A stretch of 64,000 bases of DNA from SG8-38 sp041576815 (GTDB lineage: Bacteria; Myxococcota_A; Polyangia; Polyangiales; Houyiibacteriaceae): assembly GCA_041576815.1 (NCBI GenBank), contig JBFGKE010000007.1, positions 1 through 64,000 of the forward strand. Reading direction: 5' to 3'. This document shows, one piece after another, positions 52,246 to 60,502 of this stretch. The notes below the pieces were generated by a model, which made no database searches, had not been told where the DNA came from, and saw nothing but the letters and a program-made list of their open reading frames with translations. How positions within the stretch are numbered: the stretch's first letter is position 1; each line of letters starts with the position of its first letter. The position numbers were made by a program, and so were the translations under genes.

Positions 52246-54609
52246 ATGACGGATTCGATTTTTCCCGCTGGCGCCGAACCGATTCTTCCCATTCTGCCGC
52301 TTCGAAACTCCGTGTTGTTTCCCGCGACCGTGGTGCCGGTCAACGTGGGTCGAGCCCGATCGGTACGGCTCATCGAAGAGGCCTGCGGCCGCGAGCGCCC
52401 GGCGATTGGGGTGGTGACCCAGCACAAGCCGGAGGTCGAAGATCCGACGTTCGAGCAGGTTTATCACACTGGCACGATCGCGCGCGTTCTGAAGGTCATT
52501 CGCCTGAACTCCGGCCAGTACAGCGTCGTGCTCCAGGGCGTGAGCCGGATGCGCATCGAAGAGCCGCTCGGCCGACACCCGACTATGCGCGCGCGGGTGC
52601 ACCGCTATCACGAGGCACCCGCGGTCGACGTCGAGATCGAGGCGCTTGCCGCCCACCTGCGCGAGTCGGCGCGCCAGCTTCTTCACGACTTGCCGACCGC
52701 TTCGCGCGAATCGCTCCACATCCTCGACAACGTCCGCGAGCCCGGCGCCCTCGCAGATCTGATCGAGTCCAACCTGCCGGTCTCGAACGAAGCCAAACAG
52801 GAAGTGCTGGAGACCCTCGACGTTCGCGAGCGCGTGCGCCTCGTGCTCGACCAGGTCAATCGGCAAAATGAGGTCCTTCGCGTCAAGCAAGAGATCTCGA
52901 GCATGGTCGAAGAGGAGATGTCGAGCTCGCAGCGCGAATACTTGCTCCGGCAGCAGGTCAAGGCGATCCGCCGAGAGCTCGGCGAAACCGACGTCGACGA
53001 GGACGACCTCGAGAACCTCCGCGAGCGAATCGCCCTCGGGCGGCTGCCGAGCGAGGCGGAGGCCGCCGCAAAGCGCGAGCTCCGGCGCATGGGCAACATG
53101 AACACGGCGAGCAGCGAGTACCAGGTCGCCCGAACGTACGTCGAGTGGCTCGCCGACCTTCCGTGGGCAAAGAGCACGCCGGACCGCCTCGACGTGCAGC
53201 AGGCGCGGCGGGTCCTCGACGAAGATCACTACGGGCTCGAAAAGCCCAAGCGCCGTATCGTGGAATACATCGCCGTACGCAAGCTACGCCGCGACGGCCG
53301 CGCGCCGATTCTCTGCTTCGTCGGTCCGCCGGGCGTGGGCAAGACCTCGCTCGGCCGTTCGATCGCGCGTGCGTCGGGTCGTGCCTTCGTTCGCGTGTCG
53401 CTCGGCGGCGTATCGGACGAGGCCGAGGTTCGAGGGCACCGGCGCACGTATGTGGGCGCGTTTCCAGGGCGCATCATTTCGGGGCTCAAGAAGGCCGGCG
53501 CCAAGAACCCCGTCATGATCCTCGACGAGATCGACAAGCTCGGCCGCGACCAGCGTGGGGACCCGGCAAGCGCGCTCTTGGAGGTGCTCGACCCGGAGCA
53601 GAACCGCCAGTTCACCGACCACTACATCGACGCGCCCTTCGATCTCAGCAAGGTGATGTTCATCGCCACGGCCAACCAAAAGAGCACGATCCCCAGCCCG
53701 CTCCTCGACCGCATGGAGGTGATCGAGCTTCCCGGGTACACCCCGCGCGAAAAGCGCTCTATCGCCCGCGACTTCTTGATTCCCCGTCAGCTCAGCGAGC
53801 ACGGGCTTTCTCCCCAACGACTCGATTTCTCGGACGAGGCGATCGACGTCATGGTCGACTCCTATACGCACGAGGCCGGAGTGCGAAAGCTCGAACAGCA
53901 GTCCGCCGCTGTCTGCCGCGCAATTGCAGTACGGCTTGCCGCCGGCGAGGACGTGTCGATCCTCGCGGACGCGCCTTTCATCGAAAGTGTGCTCGGAGCT
54001 GCCAAAGCGCGCCGGCAGGAGCCCGAGCGAACCGCCAGAGCAGGGGTAGCGACCGGAGTCGCCTGGACGCCGGCCGGCGGCGATCTCCTGTTCGTCGAAG
54101 CCACGCGCATGCCCGGCACCGGAAAGCTGCACCTCACGGGCAACATGGGCGAGGTGCTGAAGGAGTCCGCTGCCGCCGCGTTCACCTTCGTGCGCGCGCG
54201 GGCAGCCGACCTCGGGCTCGACGCCGAGTTCGTCAACCATACCGACATTCACGTGCACCTTCCCGCAGGGGCAGTCCCTAAGGATGGTGCGGCGGCCGGG
54301 ATCCCGCTCTACGTGGCCCTCGCCTCGCTGCTCACCGAGCGCAAGGTGCGGCCTGATGTCGCGATGAGCGGGGAGATTACGCTGCGTGGCAACGTGCTCA
54401 AGGTCGGCGGCATCAAGGAAAAGTGCCTGGCGGCCCATCGCGCCGGGGTCTCGCGTATCCTACTCCCGAAGCGAAACGAGCCCGATCTCGAGGAGGTGCC
54501 GGAGGAGGTGCTCCAAGACTTGGAGATCTGCCTGGTCTCGAAGGTCGACGAGGTGCTCGGCCTCGTGGCCGACTCGGGATCCGCGGATTCACCGGCAGCC
54601 GCGGAATAG
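52246..54609 (+). CDS. Lon-family AAA+ protein lacking the catalytic serine
   Basis: 787 aa from ATG 52246 (TTG 52234 is also in frame). The LON N-terminal domain covers about 10-205 (LPLRNSVLFPATVVPVNVG), then a coiled helix region to about 300. Walker A GPPGVGKT is at 360-367, Walker B ILDEID at 425-430, and sensor/arginine-finger regions look normal. The protease domain (about 600-780) is complete, but the active-site segment reads PKDGAAAG where E. coli has PKDGPSAG: the catalytic Ser679 equivalent is Ala683 (codon GCG, 54292-54294). The dyad lysine is kept (K726 in GGIKEK). Unfoldase/chaperone activity without proteolysis is predicted. The membrane peptidase-like gene starts 3 nt downstream. 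Confidence 0.88.
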   Translation: MTDSIFPAGAEPILPILPLRNSVLFPATVVPVNVGRARSVRLIEEACGRERPAIGVVTQHKPEVEDPTFEQVYHTGTIARVLKVIRLNSGQYSVVLQGVSRMRIEEPLGRHPTMRARVHRYHEAPAVDVEIEALAAHLRESARQLLHDLPTASRESLHILDNVREPGALADLIESNLPVSNEAKQEVLETLDVRERVRLVLDQVNRQNEVLRVKQEISSMVEEEMSSSQREYLLRQQVKAIRRELGETDVDEDDLENLRERIALGRLPSEAEAAAKRELRRMGNMNTASSEYQVARTYVEWLADLPWAKSTPDRLDVQQARRVLDEDHYGLEKPKRRIVEYIAVRKLRRDGRAPILCFVGPPGVGKTSLGRSIARASGRAFVRVSLGGVSDEAEVRGHRRTYVGAFPGRIISGLKKAGAKNPVMILDEIDKLGRDQRGDPASALLEVLDPEQNRQFTDHYIDAPFDLSKVMFIATANQKSTIPSPLLDRMEVIELPGYTPREKRSIARDFLIPRQLSEHGLSPQRLDFSDEAIDVMVDSYTHEAGVRKLEQQSAAVCRAIAVRLAAGEDVSILADAPFIESVLGAAKARRQEPERTARAGVATGVAWTPAGGDLLFVEATRMPGTGKLHLTGNMGEVLKESAAAAFTFVRARAADLGLDAEFVNHTDIHVHLPAGAVPKDGAAAGIPLYVALASLLTERKVRPDVAMSGEITLRGNVLKVGGIKEKCLAAHRAGVSRILLPKRNEPDLEEVPEEVLQDLEICLVSKVDEVLGLVADSGSADSPAAAE

Positions 54610-54612
54610 TCC

Positions 54613-56901
54613 GTGCTCAGGCTATTTACTTTTTGGCTGAGCGCTGCGGTTGCCGCGATCGTGGGTGTCGCCCTCGCGTTCGTCCCCCTACTCGCGGTGC
54701 ACGGGGTCGAAAGCGCGCTCGTCTTGGGGGTGCTGCTCCCGCCGTTCGTAGCCGCAACGGCCGCGAGCCTCACCGAGAGGAACTGGGGCGCGCGCGGACT
54801 CGACTTGATGCTGCGCGCGATTGGCGCCGGCTTGGCGATTTGGGCCATCCCGGTCGCACTGCTGGCGCTCGGCTCCTTGCGGGTGAGGCAGTGCGCGCCG
54901 GGCGAAGGCCTCGCGTTCATGATTCTCGGTCCCGGCGTCGGATGCATTCTCGCGGCGTGCGCGGGCGTGTGGACGGCCGGCATCGTGAGCAGGCCGCGTC
55001 TTTCGCCGTGGCTTGCTGCGTCGGTTCCGGTCGCCGCGGCGTTGCTCGGGCTTTGGACCTTTTACGCAACACCAACGGTATACGTGTTCGGCGCGTTTGC
55101 CGGCTACTTCCCGGGCGCGATCTACGACGACCTGGTCCGGATCCCGGACCGCTATCTCACGTATCGTGCTGCGATGCTGATCGCAGCGCTTGCGCTCGCG
55201 CTGTCCTTCGACGCGCTGTGGGAGCCCACGGAGGGGCGGCTCGCTCCGAAAACCCGCGGGCGCCTCCGAATCGGAACCCTCGTCGTCGCGCTGGCCGCGC
55301 TTTGCATCGTGGGAGCTTCGTATTGGCACGGCGATCACCTCGGCCATTGGGTCACCGATGCAACCTTGATCGAGCGTCTTGGCAAGACCGAGCGCGGGGA
55401 ACACTGCGTGATGCACATGCCCCGCGAAACCCTCCCAGAAGACGCCGCGCGAATCCTCGAAGACTGTGATTTCAACGTGGCGCGCACCCGCGCACTTGCC
55501 GGGCTTTCGTCGACGGAGCCGGTCACGGTCTATTTGTTCCGCAATCAAGACGAGAAAAAAGATCTGATCGGCGTCGGCCGAACGCTGATCGCCAAGCCGT
55601 GGCGTGGAGAGATCTATCTCCAGCGCGCCGGCTGGCCGCACCGTATCTTGAGCCACGAGATCGTACACGCGGTGCTGCAAGAGGTCGGGCGCGGACCGTT
55701 TGCGATCTCCGGGACACTCGGAGGGCTGGTACCGAACCCGGGGCTCATCGAAGGCGCAGCCACCGCGCTCGCTTGGGACGTGCGGGACGACCTCGACCCC
55801 GACCAATGGTCGCGGATCATGCTCGACCGCAGTGAGCTGCCGGAGGCGTCGCGCCTGATGAGCCTCCGCTTCAGCTCGCTCCCCGCGCGACGCGCCTACA
55901 TGGCCGCGGGCTCGATCACGCGGTTTCTGATGGCGACGCGTGGAATGGAGGCCTTCCTCGAGGCGTATCGACAGGGCCATATCGATCGGCTTCCCGAGCT
56001 CGAGCGCGCCTGGCACGAGTACCTTCGGGGCATCGACGTCAGCCCGCACGAACGGGGCGTCGCCGAGGTCGCCCTTGCCCAGCCGAGCATCTTCACGGCC
56101 GTCTGTCCGCATGAGCTGGCAAAGCTCCGGACCGACCTCTTTGGTGACCTCGCCGCACGCGATGACGGCCGCACGATCGAGACCTGCCGCGCGATCCTCG
56201 ACATCGACCGCAACGAGGCCCAAGCACGGGCCGCGCTGGTCGGCGCGCTCGCCCGCAACGGAAGCGAGGCGGCCGCGCGGAAGGAGCTCGACTCGCTTCG
56301 GGCTGCGATGAACGCGCCCAAACCGATCGTAGCCGCTGCGCTCGAGCAATACGCCGACGCGCGCTGGACGCTTGGCCACCTGGACGAGGCGGAATTGCTC
56401 TACGACGAGCTGCTCTCGATTCCAAGAACCGACACGCCCGCACGGCAAAGCGAGGTGAAGAAGATCGGCCTCGCCGCGAGTGCCGAAGAGCGTGAGCTGA
56501 TCTACGAAATGCTCCTCGGCCGCTCACCAAGCCCGGTGGTCGTCCACCTCGCCCACGCGCTCAGCGCTCTTCGGGAAGACGGTCTCGGCCCGTATCTCGA
56601 GGCGCGCCAGCTTTTGGGTCAGCACCGCTTTGCGCGCGCCCTTCCCTTGCTCGAAGACGCCGCGGCACGTGGCCTTCCCACCCGGCGGCTCGACCGGGAG
56701 CTTGGTCGTCTGATCGGCGTCGCGCTGTTCGCGCTCGGCCGGTACGAGGACTCGGCCGCAGCGTGGCGGGCCCACGCATCAGGGAGCCGCGCTGCCCAGG
56801 CAGAGAGCGAGCGCTGGCTCGAGCGCATCGAATACGCGGAAACGAGCGGGGTCAGTCCGGCGTTGCCAGGTCCATCGTCGGCTCCCCGAGCTGCGCCTTG
56901 A
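54613..56901 (+). CDS. Polytopic membrane protein with HExxH gluzincin-like domain and TPR region
   Basis: 762 aa from GTG, 3 nt after the Lon-like stop. About seven hydrophobic helices (4-29, 35-53, 65-88, 100-125, 131-165, 185-203, 219-240) precede a soluble part. HEIVH (348-352) with E380 in LIEGAATALAW makes a HExxH...E zinc site of gluzincin type. Residues about 500-740 form helical repeats of TPR kind (ARAALVGALARNGSEAAA, ALFALGRYEDSAAAW). Counting seven helices with the positive-inside rule puts the peptidase in the periplasm; a different helix count would put it in the cytoplasm. Two Cys near 265 and 285 favour the periplasm. Family not recognised. The last 50 nt overlap the convergent gene. 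Confidence 0.78.
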   Translation: MLRLFTFWLSAAVAAIVGVALAFVPLLAVHGVESALVLGVLLPPFVAATAASLTERNWGARGLDLMLRAIGAGLAIWAIPVALLALGSLRVRQCAPGEGLAFMILGPGVGCILAACAGVWTAGIVSRPRLSPWLAASVPVAAALLGLWTFYATPTVYVFGAFAGYFPGAIYDDLVRIPDRYLTYRAAMLIAALALALSFDALWEPTEGRLAPKTRGRLRIGTLVVALAALCIVGASYWHGDHLGHWVTDATLIERLGKTERGEHCVMHMPRETLPEDAARILEDCDFNVARTRALAGLSSTEPVTVYLFRNQDEKKDLIGVGRTLIAKPWRGEIYLQRAGWPHRILSHEIVHAVLQEVGRGPFAISGTLGGLVPNPGLIEGAATALAWDVRDDLDPDQWSRIMLDRSELPEASRLMSLRFSSLPARRAYMAAGSITRFLMATRGMEAFLEAYRQGHIDRLPELERAWHEYLRGIDVSPHERGVAEVALAQPSIFTAVCPHELAKLRTDLFGDLAARDDGRTIETCRAILDIDRNEAQARAALVGALARNGSEAAARKELDSLRAAMNAPKPIVAAALEQYADARWTLGHLDEAELLYDELLSIPRTDTPARQSEVKKIGLAASAEERELIYEMLLGRSPSPVVVHLAHALSALREDGLGPYLEARQLLGQHRFARALPLLEDAAARGLPTRRLDRELGRLIGVALFALGRYEDSAAAWRAHASGSRAAQAESERWLERIEYAETSGVSPALPGPSSAPRAAP

Positions 56902-57718
56902 CGTGCGCAGCAATCGAGCAGTCCGCGGTCACGATCGGATCGCCCTCCGCATTCGCGGAATCCGACTTCGGACCGATCTGACTTCGTACGGTGATCAGCC
57001 GGCCCCGGTTTTCGGTGCGCGAGCGGAGCACCAGCGCGTCGGTTGCGAGGTCCCAGAGAAACACATCGACCGGATCGTGAAGCCGACTCTTGCCCTGCAC
57101 GACGAGGAGCAGAAAGTAGTCTGCAGGGACGCGCGCCTCGAGCTCGGGAAGCTGACGTTCGATCGCGCGTCGGAGCTGCTCCTCCCGCACGGACAGGCGC
57201 CGCATGTCGTTGGTCTCGTCGGCCCGAGCGAGCCACTTTGCCGTCAGCACCTCGGGCACGTCCGAAAGGGCGTCGAGTGGAATGACCTCGAGCCCGAGGC
57301 AGGCGCCGATCGCGTCCTCGTCCTCTGCTTGAATGGCCGCTTGGAGCGTCTCTTCGGAGCGGAGGTCGGACGCCGGGACCTTGAGATAGATCACCTTCTC
57401 CTCGTGCAGGGCGGACGGCCGCACCCCGTCTTCCACCAGGCGATTCGCGGCGCCTGATTTCGCGTCGAGCGTCTTTTGCACGAGGTCGCGACGCGTCGTC
57501 TCCAGGCTCGTGAGAACCGGCGCGACCCGCTCGGCGTGGAGAGCCTGGATGCGCGTGCGGAGCTGGTCGGCTCTCACCTTCTGACGCCAGAGGTATCCCC
57601 CGACGAGGAGAGCGGTGACGAGCGCGACCCATCCAATTCGCCGCCACGGCAGTCGCGGGCGGTATCGGTTGCGCGGAGCGCCTTCGAACTCGGCAGGCGT
57701 GAGCTCGGACGGCTCCAT
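56852..57718 (-). CDS. Single-pass membrane protein at the end of the ExbB/ExbD operon
   Basis: 288 aa. A basic N-terminus (RNRYRPRLPWRRIGW) precedes one transmembrane helix (about 30-43), then a coiled-coil-like segment (45-90) and a mixed domain. The latter ends with DVFLWDLATDALVLRSRTENRGR near 220-245. Type II topology with a periplasmic C-terminal part is likely. Family not recognised. It is 10 nt downstream of the second ExbD-like gene, so it may couple to or be driven by that motor. Its end overlaps the convergent peptidase gene by 50 nt. Confidence 0.72.
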   Translation of the reverse strand: MEPSELTPAEFEGAPRNRYRPRLPWRRIGWVALVTALLVGGYLWRQKVRADQLRTRIQALHAERVAPVLTSLETTRRDLVQKTLDAKSGAANRLVEDGVRPSALHEEKVIYLKVPASDLRSEETLQAAIQAEDEDAIGACLGLEVIPLDALSDVPEVLTAKWLARADETNDMRRLSVREEQLRRAIERQLPELEARVPADYFLLLVVQGKSRLHDPVDVFLWDLATDALVLRSRTENRGRLITVRSQIGPKSDSANAEGDPIVTADCSIAAHVKAQLGEPTMDLATPD

Positions 57719-57728
57719 GGAGCGAAGC

Positions 57729-58268
57729 TTAGCGCTCTTCGCGCTGATTGACCGCGAAGCTGACGTTGCCGTAGCCCGCAGCGGCTGCGGAGAACATCAC
57801 TTTCTTCACGACGCGGAAATCGATGTTGCGGTCGGCCTGGACGATCACCTGACCCGCGAACGGCTCGGAGGGGTGGATCGTCTCCCACTTTCGCTTCTCG
57901 GCCTCGAGCCCCTGAATGAGCGGCTCGATGCGATCGACCTGCGCGGACTGCCCCTGCGTCTGCGTGTCGGCAACGCGGCTGCCGTCGAGCGTGATCACGC
58001 GCTCGTCGACCGCGACGATCGGCGAGATCTCGATCTGCTCGGTGTGCTTCGCATCAGGCATCGTGATGGTCGGCTGCTGCGCGATGAGCTCGCCGGAGGC
58101 GGAGAACGACATCAGGAGGAAGATGACCAAAACGATGAGGAAGTCGATGAACGGAATGAGCGGAATCTGGTGGTCGACGGCTTTGCGGCCGTGCCCAGTT
58201 ACGCGGTTCCGGACGAACTTGAGTGGAACGTGATGGAGAAGCTCTGGCTGTGGTCGCTTGATCGCCAT
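57729..58268 (-). CDS. ExbD/TolR-like proton-channel subunit (minus module, second)
   Basis: 179 aa. A basic N-terminus leads into HQIPLIPFIDFLIVLVIF, one transmembrane helix with the proton-relay Asp at the ExbD/TolR position (near 42). The periplasmic part (about 60-179) ends with VIVQADRNIDFRVVKKVMF and AAGYGNVSFAV, the usual ExbD C-terminal strands, with an unusual insert of about 45 residues before it. It is 8 nt after the other ExbD gene. Confidence 0.87.
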   Translation of the reverse strand: MAIKRPQPELLHHVPLKFVRNRVTGHGRKAVDHQIPLIPFIDFLIVLVIFLLMSFSASGELIAQQPTITMPDAKHTEQIEISPIVAVDERVITLDGSRVADTQTQGQSAQVDRIEPLIQGLEAEKRKWETIHPSEPFAGQVIVQADRNIDFRVVKKVMFSAAAAGYGNVSFAVNQREER

Positions 58269-58276
58269 ATTCCCCC

Positions 58277-58768
58277 CTACAGGAACGCTGCTCCGTCGGC
58301 CATCGACAGATTGGTGAAGCCAGCCGCCGCGGCGACATCCATTGCAATGATGACGTCCTCGTAGCGAACGCCGTCCTCGGGCGCGACGATCAGGTCATCG
58401 CGCTTGTCCCAAGCCTGCTTCCATTGGCCGAGCTTGTTTTGCAGCTCGTCGACGTCGAACTCTTTCTGGTCGGCGACGACGCGCTTGGTGATGTCGATGC
58501 TCTCCCCCGCGGAGGACCCGAGCACGTAGCCCGAGTTCCGCACCTGCAGGACGAGCTTCACTTTTTCGTCTTCTGGCGGGGCATCCTCGGTGGACGCCTG
58601 CCCCGGGACCTGCTGATTGGCGTTCATCGCGGCCAGCTGGTTCCAGACCGCGGTTGCCAGGAGGAACATGACGCAGCAAAGCAGCAGGTCGATGAACGGA
58701 ATCAGGGGGATCTCCTGATTGACCGCCTTCTTCCCAGACTCTCCTCCACCAGAATCGATTGCAGCCAT
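58277..58768 (-). CDS. ExbD/TolR-like proton-channel subunit (minus module, first)
   Basis: 163 aa. EIPLIPFIDLLLCCVMFLL is the single helix with the conserved Asp (near 27). The periplasmic part has the VIIAMDVAAAAGFTNLSMA end. It differs from its neighbour in the linker and lacks the typical VxIxAD strand, having LIVAPEDGVRYEDV instead. It is 8 nt downstream of the ExbB-like gene. Confidence 0.86.
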   Translation of the reverse strand: MAAIDSGGGESGKKAVNQEIPLIPFIDLLLCCVMFLLATAVWNQLAAMNANQQVPGQASTEDAPPEDEKVKLVLQVRNSGYVLGSSAGESIDITKRVVADQKEFDVDELQNKLGQWKQAWDKRDDLIVAPEDGVRYEDVIIAMDVAAAAGFTNLSMADGAAFL

Positions 58769-58776
58769 GAGGCTCG

Positions 58777-59427
58777 TTACTCCGCAGGAATGTTCTGGAG
58801 ATCGACCTTCGAGCGGTTGCCCACGACCAGGTTCAGGACCTGCACGGTGGCCGCATTGATGTCATCGATGATCTTCTGGGTCTTGCCATTCAGTAGCCCC
58901 ATCATGAGGAGCGCGAAGACCGCGGTGATCAGACCGAACGCGGTGCAGTTCATGGCTTCCTCGATACCCTTCGCCAAGCCCGTGGCCTTGCTGGCGGCGT
59001 CGGCCTTGGCCACCTCGCCGAACGCCGTGATCAGACCGACGACCGTGCCGAAGAGACCGCAGAGCATGCCAACGTTGGCCAGCAGACCGAGATACGGCGT
59101 GCGGCGCTCGATCAGCGGAAGCTCCTTGAGCGCGGCTTCATCCATGGCGGCTTGAACCTCGGCATCAGGGCGGTTCACTTTGAGCAAACCCTGCTTGACG
59201 ATGCGCGCCAGCGGGTTGTGCTCGGCTGAGCAAACCTTGATCGCACCGGCGACGTCGCCGGAGGTGATGCACTTCTGCATTTTGGCGATGAACTCGTCCT
59301 TATCGATCGACGCCTTGTACAGATACATCGCGCGCTCGATCGTGAAGCCGATTGCAAACACCAGACAAACGAGGATGAGCCACATCGCCCATCCGCCTGC
59401 TTCAAAGTGGTATGCCAACTTGGCCAT
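58777..59427 (-). CDS. MotA/TolQ/ExbB-like proton channel (minus module)
   Basis: 216 aa. Three membrane helices: about 13-30, 113-138 and 160-180. The family core LGLLANVGMLCGLFGTVVGLI and the third-helix segment TAFGLITAVFALLMM are present. A cytoplasmic region with ERRTPY precedes helix 2. It forms the channel ring around the ExbD helices and uses the proton gradient. It is first in a four-gene unit (ExbB, ExbD, ExbD, single-pass protein), with its own promoter candidate. Confidence 0.9.
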   Translation of the reverse strand: MAKLAYHFEAGGWAMWLILVCLVFAIGFTIERAMYLYKASIDKDEFIAKMQKCITSGDVAGAIKVCSAEHNPLARIVKQGLLKVNRPDAEVQAAMDEAALKELPLIERRTPYLGLLANVGMLCGLFGTVVGLITAFGEVAKADAASKATGLAKGIEEAMNCTAFGLITAVFALLMMGLLNGKTQKIIDDINAATVQVLNLVVGNRSKVDLQNIPAE

Positions 59428-59538
59428 TTTTTCCTGCCTCCTGCGAACTTTACTTTGGCAGTGTTACCGGACCCCGAGTGAGTACGGTGCGATCCCCACC
59501 ACTGCCTTCTGACTAAAACTCGCTGCTCCCCCCAGAAC

Positions 59539-59565
59539 AGTAAGCAATTCCAAGGCTTGCTTACT
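59539..59565. promoter_or_regulatory. 9-bp inverted repeat, operator or 5' UTR hairpin candidate
   Basis: AGTAAGCAA at 59539-59547 is the exact reverse complement of TTGCTTACT at 59557-59565, with a 9-nt spacer. It begins a few nt downstream of the predicted minus-strand start site, so it could be a repressor site or a leader hairpin. Confidence 0.5.
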
Positions 59566-59573
59566 ACCTAGGG

Positions 59574-59601
59574 ATGATAACGGTTGGATCCAGCAAGTCA
59601 A
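59574..59601 (-). promoter_or_regulatory. Sigma-70-like promoter for the minus ExbB operon
   Basis: On the minus strand TTGACT (59601-59596), a 16-nt spacer and TATCAT (59579-59574). Each hexamer differs from consensus at one base. The leader to the ATG would be about 140 nt. Confidence 0.5.
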
Positions 59602-59679
59602 TATCGTGCCCGATTCAGCTCCTTAGAAACCCGGACTTCCCCGAGCTTGGGTCCGAAGGCGGAAAAAGGTGTAGCCGCG

Positions 59680-59709
59680 TTGACAAGTTTGCTGGGCGTG
59701 CGGTAGCTT
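59680..59709 (+). promoter_or_regulatory. Sigma-70-like promoter for the plus ExbB operon
   Basis: A perfect TTGACA (59680-59685), an 18-nt spacer and TAGCTT (59704-59709), which keeps the key T, A and final T. The leader to the ATG at 59858 would be about 140 nt. Confidence 0.5.
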
Positions 59710-59857
59710 GCCCTCGGTTACGGGGTTCGCCCCGACAGTCCTAATGATTTCAACGGATTCCGGCTCGCTGGGTCCGAATTTCACTAGGGCTGAAGGGTCG
59801 CGAAAAAAGAGGGGTCATCTCGCCAGATTCAGGGGCGAGCCGGAGGGAGCCGCAAGC

Positions 59858-60490
59858 ATGCATGAAATCTGGGAGGCACTGGTCGAGGGTGCTCCGTTTT
59901 CGTTCATCAATCTCGGGGTTTTAGCGTTTGGGGTGGGCGTGATCATCGACCGCGCCTGGTACATCCGGATGAACTACAGCGTCGACGCCGCCGAATTCAT
60001 GAATCGGATTCGAAAGCTCGTGCAGGCCGGGAACATCGATCGCGCGATCCGGCAGTGCGAGGCGAAAGCCGTGCCGCTGCTCGAGGTCGTGAAGTCGGGG
60101 CTCACGCAGGTCAACCGCGGGGAAGAAGCAGTCATCGCCTCGATGGAGGAGAAGATGAGCGAGGTGATACCCGCGCTGGAAAAACGCACCGGGTCGCTCT
60201 GGACGCTTGCGAACATCGCGACGCTGATCGGTCTTCTCGGAACGATCAGCGGTCTCATCCGAGCCTTCAAGGCGGTGGGCACCATCGATGACCCGTCGCA
60301 GAAGACGGCGCTTCTCTCGGCAGGTATCGCAGAGGCCATGTGGAATACGTTCCTCGGTCTTTTGATCGCCGTGATCTTCATGATTGCTCACCTCATCCTT
60401 CACGGGCTGACCAAGCGTCACAAGCACGAGATGGAAAAGGTCACGATGCAGCTCGAGAACCTGCTCACGCTTCGACGCACGGGTAGCTGA
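59858..60490 (+). CDS. MotA/TolQ/ExbB-like proton channel (plus module)
   Basis: 210 aa from ATG 59858 with GGAGGGA about 9 nt before. Helices at about 13-30, 110-135 and 160-185. Family core WTLANIATLIGLLGTISGLI and the third-helix MWNTFLGLLIAVIFM segment are intact. An ALEKRT cytoplasmic motif precedes helix 2. It is similar in plan but not closely similar to the minus-strand ExbB, so the two modules are old paralogues. The first ExbD-type gene starts 12 nt downstream. Confidence 0.9.
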   Translation: MHEIWEALVEGAPFSFINLGVLAFGVGVIIDRAWYIRMNYSVDAAEFMNRIRKLVQAGNIDRAIRQCEAKAVPLLEVVKSGLTQVNRGEEAVIASMEEKMSEVIPALEKRTGSLWTLANIATLIGLLGTISGLIRAFKAVGTIDDPSQKTALLSAGIAEAMWNTFLGLLIAVIFMIAHLILHGLTKRHKHEMEKVTMQLENLLTLRRTGS

Positions 60491-60502
60491 CCGGGCTCGG
60501 CC

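Larger units (their letters stand above)
59428..59857. other. 430-nt divergent control region between two motor modules
   Basis: This non-coding stretch separates the two ExbB genes. It holds a candidate promoter for each direction (59574-59601 minus, 59680-59709 plus) and a 9-bp inverted repeat (59539-59565). An open frame extends the plus ExbB upstream to 59708 but its extra N-terminus is not membrane-like. GGAGGGA just before 59858 supports the shorter start. No other gene is seen in it. Confidence 0.6.

Noticed and set aside
52090..53229. 379-codon minus-strand open frame opposite the start of the Lon-like gene
   Set aside because: Antisense shadow of conserved Lon sequence. The short hydrophobic ORF at 51996-52145 lies in a different frame.
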